Part shown: positions 6,344 to 10,903 of the stretch, in pieces
How positions within the stretch are numbered: position 1 is the stretch's first letter
How the letters are laid out: every line of letters starts with the position of its first letter
Assembly (NCBI GenBank): GCA_016256075.1
Contig: SDVU01000748.1
Location: forward strand, 1-10,903
Origin: Dictyocoela muelleri
Taxonomy: Eukaryota; Microsporidia
Length of the DNA: 10,903 bases
Direction of reading: 5' to 3'
Translations under genes and position numbers: made by a program
Notes under the pieces: model-generated
Seen by the model: only the letters and a program-made list of their open reading frames with translations
What the model was told of the DNA's origin: nothing
Database searches by the model: none

Positions 6344-9064
6344 ATGATAAAATCAATACCGCTCCGAAAGCACATAATAAAATATTTCGTCGCCAACATT
6401 ACAAAAAACCTTTATGAAATTGTTGATGCTCTCTATCATAACCTACAATCATCATTTGCAATCAATGAGCTTGTAACTATCAAAAACTCAATCATACCCA
6501 CCAATTCAATATCAGAAAATGATCATAAAATTGAAAACAATCATAAAATAGAAAACAATAATAGAGAACTTCAAGGCAGAGTAATCTCAGTTACACCCAA
6601 AACAATTAAACTAGAAATCGACAATCAACAATATATATTTACACCACAACAACTTAAAAGAGACGAGATTATTAAGAAAAGTGATATTATGAATTTTTTA
6701 TTGAGTGTTACTGAAGAATCAAGATTTGGAAGAGTCCTAATTCCAAATATCAAGAAAATGATCCTTGAAAGTGACCTCAAAGTTGAAAATAATTTTACGA
6801 ACTTTCAAAGAATTGAGAATTATTCTTCAAAAAATCAGCCTACAAAGAATAATCTTATTAAGGGTAAAATTATTAATAATCATCAATTCAACAATAATAA
6901 TAATCAATTCAATAATAATAATAATCAATTCAACAATAATAATAATCAATTAAACAATAATAATAATCAATTTAATAATTTTAATAATACTCAATTTAAT
7001 AATAATTTTAATACTACTCTATTTAATAATAATAATTTTAATAATAATTTTAAGTTTAATGCTACTACCAATGACTTTACCTATCATTACAAAAATAATT
7101 TATCGCATGAAATCCCCAGCAATAGTCACTTCAAATCAGTTGCCAAATTAATCAATAAAAATCAAAAAATCACGGAAATGAAAATTGAACTTGAAAAAGA
7201 ATTACAAGCAGTGAAGATGGAAATGAATAATTATGGTCAGAGAAATTTATTTAATGATTCACAGGATGAATTTAAAAATAATGGTAGATCAATTAATATT
7301 AAAAATAATGATATAAATCGTTTGAATATTAAAAATAATGGTAGTTCAACGAATAACGATGAATTGCTTAATAATATTATAAAAGCTGAACAATCAATCC
7401 GGAATGGTGAAATATATTCTGATGAATTTTATGCAAGTTTAAATAAAATTAGTGCGCATAAATCGATTGAGAAGAGTAAGAGACCTGTCGATAAAAACAA
7501 AAGAGTATGTCTGGATGATTACATTTTTAATAACAATCAAATACCAATAAATATTCAGATAATGAAACAAAAACCAGTAAAAACAATTCTTGATTCAATA
7601 AAGTCGGAAAAATTTGTAATACCTGAAATCAATATGGATCATTATCTTGAAATTTATGCGTTTGTTGAAATTTTCAATGAACAATTAAAAATAAATTTAT
7701 GCGATTTAAAAGATATTCATGCGTTTGAAGAATTGGTGCCTGATATTTTGCAGAAATTTTTGTCATTGATAATTGACGAGCATAAAGTTTGTAGGAGTGA
7801 AGGTATGGAAGAAATTTTAAAACTTGCTATGGAAGGTTTTGAAGATAACATGAGTCTAGATAATAATGCGATTAAAGATGATCATGATAATGAAGATATT
7901 AATGATGATAATAAAGATGATCATAAAGATATTAAAAATGATAATAAAGATACTAAAGATTCTAATGATGATATTAAAAATATTAATGATGATAATAACA
8001 AAATTAATGATGATCATTGTATGAATATTAAAGATATTAAAAATGATAAAGATACTAAAGATATTAATGATGATAAAGATATTAAAAATGATAATAAAGA
8101 TATTAATGATGATAAAGATATTAAAAATGATAATAAAGATATTAAAAATGATAATCGAGATATTAATGATGATGAAATACTTCTAATAAACGAAAACCCA
8201 GGAATAAAAAAAGTAAATTCTAAAGAGAAATCCAAATTTACCCGAATACAATGGTTTAGAATTGCACTAACCCAGAAGAACTTCATAACAGCATTATCAA
8301 GTTTTATTTATGATATAGAAAATACGTTTAAATTGAAATCACCATTTCCACTGAATATTCTTGAAAAGAGGTTAAACTTAAAGATAGAATTTATTTATTT
8401 CATGTTGAATTGTGTTTTACAGACTTCCGAGATTAAAAGAATTGTGAACGATAATATTAATTTTATTCGATACACTGAGAGAGAGAAAAATTTATTGAAA
8501 AAAAAGAGTTGGGACTTAAAAAAAGAAAAATTTAGAATTGAAGGTTTATTAGGAAGATTAAAGAATGATAAAAATGATATTAAAAATGAAAATAATAAAA
8601 ATGAAAATACTAATGATGACAAAAATGATATTACTAATGATGATAAAAATGATAATATTGTTATTAATATTGATAATAAAATTAATAATGATAATAATAT
8701 TAATAATGATAATAATATTAATAATGATAATAATATTAATAATAAAATTAATAATGATATTAATATTGATAATAATAATAAAAATAATGACGACTTATTA
8801 AAAAAATATAACAATCTTAAAAAAGAAAATGATGAAGTGCGAAGACTTTTAATATCTTGTGACTTAAAAATATTTAATAATCGATGGAAATCAATAATAG
8901 GTGAACTAGATGGAATTTATTTTATTTTTATTGGTGGATATATTATTTTTAAAGATGAGGAATTTTATTATTTTATTGAAAATTGGCGAGATTTAAAAGT
9001 TAATTCTGAACTTGAAAATGTTTTTAATGTTATTAAGGAAATTAAAAAGGAGAATAATAATTAA
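6344..9064 (+). CDS. putative ACF1/BAZ1A/Itc1-like ISWI-complex subunit
   Basis: A 906-residue intronless frame. Seen: residues 23-48 (LYEIVDALYHNLQSSFAINELVTIKN) and 75-140 (LQGRVISV ... YIFTPQQLKRDEIIKKSDIMNFL) follow the pattern just after the WAC domain in BAZ1A. Residues 407-480 (KPVKTIL, then DHYLEIYAFVEIFNEQL) look like a DDT domain. Residues 627-700 (FTRIQWFRIAL...) and 709-742 plus 818-906 fit WHIM helices, ending RWKSIIGELDGIYF. A basic stretch at 373-387 may be a nuclear signal, and a short coiled coil lies near 272-298. Spacers at 181-240 (QFNNNNN), 506-611 (DIKND/DINDD) and 742-817 (NINND) are low-complexity. Known of the family: DDT and WHIM contact the ISWI ATPase and linker DNA to space nucleosomes. 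Missing: WAC core, PHD fingers, bromodomain. The family call is by eye. Confidence 0.55.
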   Translation: MIKSIPLRKHIIKYFVANITKNLYEIVDALYHNLQSSFAINELVTIKNSIIPTNSISENDHKIENNHKIENNNRELQGRVISVTPKTIKLEIDNQQYIFTPQQLKRDEIIKKSDIMNFLLSVTEESRFGRVLIPNIKKMILESDLKVENNFTNFQRIENYSSKNQPTKNNLIKGKIINNHQFNNNNNQFNNNNNQFNNNNNQLNNNNNQFNNFNNTQFNNNFNTTLFNNNNFNNNFKFNATTNDFTYHYKNNLSHEIPSNSHFKSVAKLINKNQKITEMKIELEKELQAVKMEMNNYGQRNLFNDSQDEFKNNGRSINIKNNDINRLNIKNNGSSTNNDELLNNIIKAEQSIRNGEIYSDEFYASLNKISAHKSIEKSKRPVDKNKRVCLDDYIFNNNQIPINIQIMKQKPVKTILDSIKSEKFVIPEINMDHYLEIYAFVEIFNEQLKINLCDLKDIHAFEELVPDILQKFLSLIIDEHKVCRSEGMEEILKLAMEGFEDNMSLDNNAIKDDHDNEDINDDNKDDHKDIKNDNKDTKDSNDDIKNINDDNNKINDDHCMNIKDIKNDKDTKDINDDKDIKNDNKDINDDKDIKNDNKDIKNDNRDINDDEILLINENPGIKKVNSKEKSKFTRIQWFRIALTQKNFITALSSFIYDIENTFKLKSPFPLNILEKRLNLKIEFIYFMLNCVLQTSEIKRIVNDNINFIRYTEREKNLLKKKSWDLKKEKFRIEGLLGRLKNDKNDIKNENNKNENTNDDKNDITNDDKNDNIVINIDNKINNDNNINNDNNINNDNNINNKINNDINIDNNNKNNDDLLKKYNNLKKENDEVRRLLISCDLKIFNNRWKSIIGELDGIYFIFIGGYIIFKDEEFYYFIENWRDLKVNSELENVFNVIKEIKKENNN

Positions 9065-9198
9065 ATTTATTAATTTGAAGTTAAAATTATTAATTTGAAG
9101 TTAAATTTATTAATTTGAAGTTAAATTTATTAATTTGAAGTTAAATTTATTAATTTGAAGTTAAAATTATTAATTTATTAATTTGAAGTTAAAATTGA
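9062..9198 (+). repeat. 20-bp tandem repeat starting at the stop codon
   Basis: About six units of TTAAATTTATTAATTTGAAG, with A/T variants, start at the gene's TAA stop. The units are nearly identical, so the array is young or being homogenised. It would form the 3' untranslated region. No distinct polyadenylation signal or terminator hairpin is seen within it. Confidence 0.85.
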
Positions 9199-9335
9199 CT
9201 TTCTTAATGAATTGATGAAAGTATTTTATGGGAAGTTAAAAATATTTATATAAATTAAAAATTTATTAAAATTCATTATTTTTAAAGTAAAAATTATTTG
9301 GTTTAAAATCTTTAACTTTATTTAAAATTTATTCA

Positions 9336-9418
9336 AAATCGTTGTATAAATCGTTGTATAAATCGTTGTATAAATCGTTGTATAAATCGTTGTATAAATC
9401 GTTGTATAAATCGTTGTG
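9336..9418 (+). repeat. 12-bp tandem repeat, about seven copies
   Basis: Nearly seven perfect units of AAATCGTTGTAT run in strict 12-bp register, the last one changing to TTGTGAT. No frame around it is open enough to be coding. It is likely to be length-variable between isolates. Confidence 0.9.
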
Positions 9419-9426
9419 ATTATACA

Positions 9427-9444
9427 GTTGATTCAATGTGGTAT
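9427..9444 (+). repeat. possible tail-only copy of the SINE-like family
   Basis: GTTGATTCAATGTGGTATA matches the minus-strand tail of the 9994-10155 copy (GTTGTCCCAATGTGGTATA) at 16 of 19 positions. It may be a 5'-truncated insertion or just a shared short word. It lies directly after the 12-bp tandem array. Confidence 0.3.
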
Positions 9445-9993
9445 ATAGTTCATAACGAGAAATTTTCACATCACAAAATTTTCTACCTGAGAAATTTCCC
9501 GACCGTCTGATCTTTAGATTTCCAAAAATAAAATAAACTTCATTTTTGTAATAACTTGTGGAATTTTCGACTCTCGAGGAATTTTCTGATTTTTTTCTTC
9601 AAAAAAATTAAAAAAAAATTAACCCTTAAAAATGAAAAAAAGATTGTCTTTAAAAATAAAAAGAGATAATAGATTAGAAAAAGACGATATATATATATTA
9701 CATGTTGGCAACATCTATAGCTGCCAACCCGGAGAGTGGTCTCTTACCTGTGTCTAAGACCTTTTATTCTTGATTCCAATATAACAATACGTCACTCCTA
9801 AGCTACCCAGAAGCCCAGCTGTATACGAGATTTTCCTTTTATCAATGATTCGGCAGAATACAGGTAATTAGAGGGTTTTTCATGAATTTTTATTTTTCAC
9901 TACTTTTTGCCTAGATGTGTCGTCGCACTCATCATCACGCCTAAGAGACTCCATTCTGCTCTACTATAAAAGATTTGACCAAATCTTAATCAG
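9445..9993. other. intergenic; GC-richer block of unknown origin at about 9700-9990
   Basis: No gene is seen. The part from about 9703 onward is GC-richer than the rest and begins with a 7-bp hairpin (GTTGGCA ... TGCCAAC). It contains ACTATAAAAGA, a good TATA-like box, at about 9963. A minus-strand stretch over about 9765-9845 stays open for some 36 codons and looks partly hydrophobic (SYTAGLLGSLGVTYCY). I cannot assign it: an old element end, a decayed gene and an RNA gene promoter are all possible. Confidence 0.35.
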
Positions 9994-10155
9994 CTATACC
10001 ACATTGGGACAACTTTGTATATTATACTATAATTATATAGTTATGCCACTTAATGTCATTCCCTCATTATTTATTAAAGAGTGACGTCAGCGGGATTCGA
10101 ACCACGATACATAAAATTTTCATTAAGAGTGTTAACCACTGAGCTATCTGGTTAG
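9994..10155 (-). mobile_element. tRNA-derived SINE-like element, best-preserved copy
   Basis: On the minus strand the head reads ACCAGATAGCTCAGTGGTTA, with an exact Pol III A box (TAGCTCAGTGG), then GGTTCGAATCC, an exact B box, at normal tRNA spacing. It is not a working tRNA: the T stem pairs at only two of five positions and the acceptor strands do not match. A body follows (TCTTTAATAAATAATGAGGG ...) with a tail GTTGTCCCAATGTGGTATA. Degenerate copies of head and body occur at 451-614 and 5154-5275. An intact internal promoter suggests it could still be transcribed by Pol III. SINEs need a partner reverse transcriptase, which is not in this window. Confidence 0.65.
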
Positions 10156-10210
10156 AAAAAGACGTTTACTCAGACTAATAATGCTAGAATAGCTGAAATT
10201 TTTAGTCTTA

Positions 10211-10350
10211 AAATACAAAGGAACGTCATAGCACGATATATCTTATATTAACTCGTAGGAATCAATAAAAAAATGCATTTAAATATCAAAGGAACGTCAT
10301 AGTACGATATATCTTATATGAACTCGTAGGAATCAATAAAAAATGCATGT
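10211..10350 (+). repeat. 70-bp direct duplication
   Basis: Two tandem units, 10211-10280 and 10281-10350, differ at about half a dozen positions. Shared words include AAAGGAACGTCATAG, ACGATATATCTTATAT and ACTCGTAGGAATCAATAAA. No frame is open through both. The high identity implies a recent duplication. Confidence 0.9.
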
Positions 10351-10500
10351 CTGCTAAACAATGATGGCGTTTAAGTACCAAGACTTATTAAACAGGTTGA
10401 ATTTAAATAGCGTCTGAGAGATGGATATATATGATCAAAGGACATAAAGGATTTATCTTGAAACAAATTTTAAACCTAAAGTCAAAAAAATTACGCGTAA

Positions 10501-10671
10501 ATCAACCCTCACTCTAGTTTTACAAATGAAGAAGATACATTTGCTTTTTCTAATCGCTGGATTTATAGGTTTAAAAAGAAGTATAACTTTTCTCTTAACC
10601 AAGGCAGTGGGAAGATTATGAAATTAAATAACAAAAGTTTGGTGATTTCAAGCTACTATTCAAAAATATGA
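10501..10671 (+). pseudogene. CENP-B/Tc5-type helix-turn-helix relic
   Basis: The frame is open for 56 codons between stops, with no ATG before residue 40. Residues about 7-38 read SFTNEEDTFAFSNRWIYRFK then KKYNFSLNQGSGK. The pattern F-x-x-SNxWIxRFKKKYNxSLxxxSG is the second DNA-binding helix-turn-helix of CENP-B and of pogo/Tigger/Tc5 transposases (usually ASNGWLxRFKKRHNIS...GE). Upstream HTH and downstream DDE catalytic domains are not visible, so it is a small remnant of a DNA transposon or of a domesticated CENP-B-like protein. It sits between the 70-bp duplication and the truncated foldback. Assignment is by motif only. Confidence 0.6.
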
Positions 10672-10792
10672 CAAAAATAATATTTTCGGATTTTGCCCCA
10701 AATTTTTTCCCGGGGTGAAAGTTTTGGGCAAGATCTAAATATTTTATTTTTATTCTAAATTTCATATATTAATTGCGTATAAAATAATATAA

Positions 10793-10903
10793 ATTTTGGT
10801 TCTTACCGGGCCCCCACTAAAAAGAGTAAACTCCCATTCCTATGAGCATACAACATGATTCTTATTTGAAATAAGCTCAAAATCACGAGATCTTTCAAAA
10901 TAT
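10793..10903. mobile_element. foldback element, family C, copy 2 (left part, cut by window edge)
   Basis: TTTTGGTTCT, then CCGGGCCCCCACTAAAAAG, and later GATTCTTATTTGAAATAAGC followed by AAAATCACGAGAT match the left arm of the element at 4607-4902 in the same order, with more divergence. The central section (about 10820-10850) is poorly matched. The second arm lies beyond the window. Confidence 0.65.

Noticed and set aside
8014-8814. Long Leu/Ile/Ser-rich frames opposite and alongside the large gene
   Set aside because: They are shadows of the Asn/Asp microsatellites in other frames and strands, giving monotonous L/I/S or I/M/K peptides.
9703-9993. Possible solo long terminal repeat, from the TGTTGG start and a TATAAAAG box
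   Set aside because: No second copy, no matching end and no clear target-site duplication were found. Kept only as a GC-richer block of unknown origin.
10085-10153. Functional tRNA gene on the minus strand
   Set aside because: A and B boxes are perfect, but the T stem has three mismatches, the acceptor strands do not pair, and degenerate copies with the same flank exist elsewhere. It is better explained as a SINE-like repeat.

Overview
This is an AT-rich eukaryotic window with one long intronless gene and about 7 kb of repeat-dense intergenic DNA. A run of six C's sits two bases before the start codon of the gene. The gene is compact and full of Asn/Asp tracts, and the spaces around it hold small DNA-transposon relics. 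Together these look most like a large, repeat-expanded microsporidian genome. Dictyostelids or anaerobic chytrids, also AT-rich and Asn-rich, cannot be excluded from sequence alone.

The gene (6344-9064, +, 906 codons) is read here as a divergent accessory subunit of an ISWI chromatin remodeller (ACF1/BAZ1A/Itc1 family). It shows a post-WAC segment, a DDT-like segment and WHIM-like segments in the family order. They are separated by Asn/Asp repeat spacers and there is no visible WAC, PHD or bromodomain. A duplicated 12-bp palindrome lies 84-142 bp upstream, and a 20-bp minisatellite starts at the stop codon.

1-620: A-rich DNA, a tRNA 3'-half fragment, a GC-rich perfect hairpin and a degenerate tRNA-derived repeat. 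676-2721: three long foldback elements, an ISXO2/Merlin-type transposase relic between the first two, and a doubtful 92-codon ORF before the third. 3060-5065: a cluster of minisatellites (25-, 33- and 22-bp units), with the 22-bp family in opposite orientations on the two sides of a fourth foldback element. 5154-5710: a second tRNA-derived repeat copy and a decayed coding-like block. 9065-10903: 20-, 12- and 70-bp tandem repeats, the best-preserved tRNA-derived repeat (intact A and B boxes), a CENP-B/Tc5-type helix-turn-helix relic, and the left part of a second copy of the fourth foldback family, cut by the window edge.

The most unusual signals are: (1) two foldbacks of one family with the same outer arms but unrelated inner arms that are still self-complementary in each copy; (2) an apparently undescribed SINE-like family of about 163 bp; (3) a 14-nt motif shared by a tRNA fragment and a 33-bp minisatellite; (4) the stripped-down ACF1-like protein. 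No operon, CRISPR array or defence system is visible.
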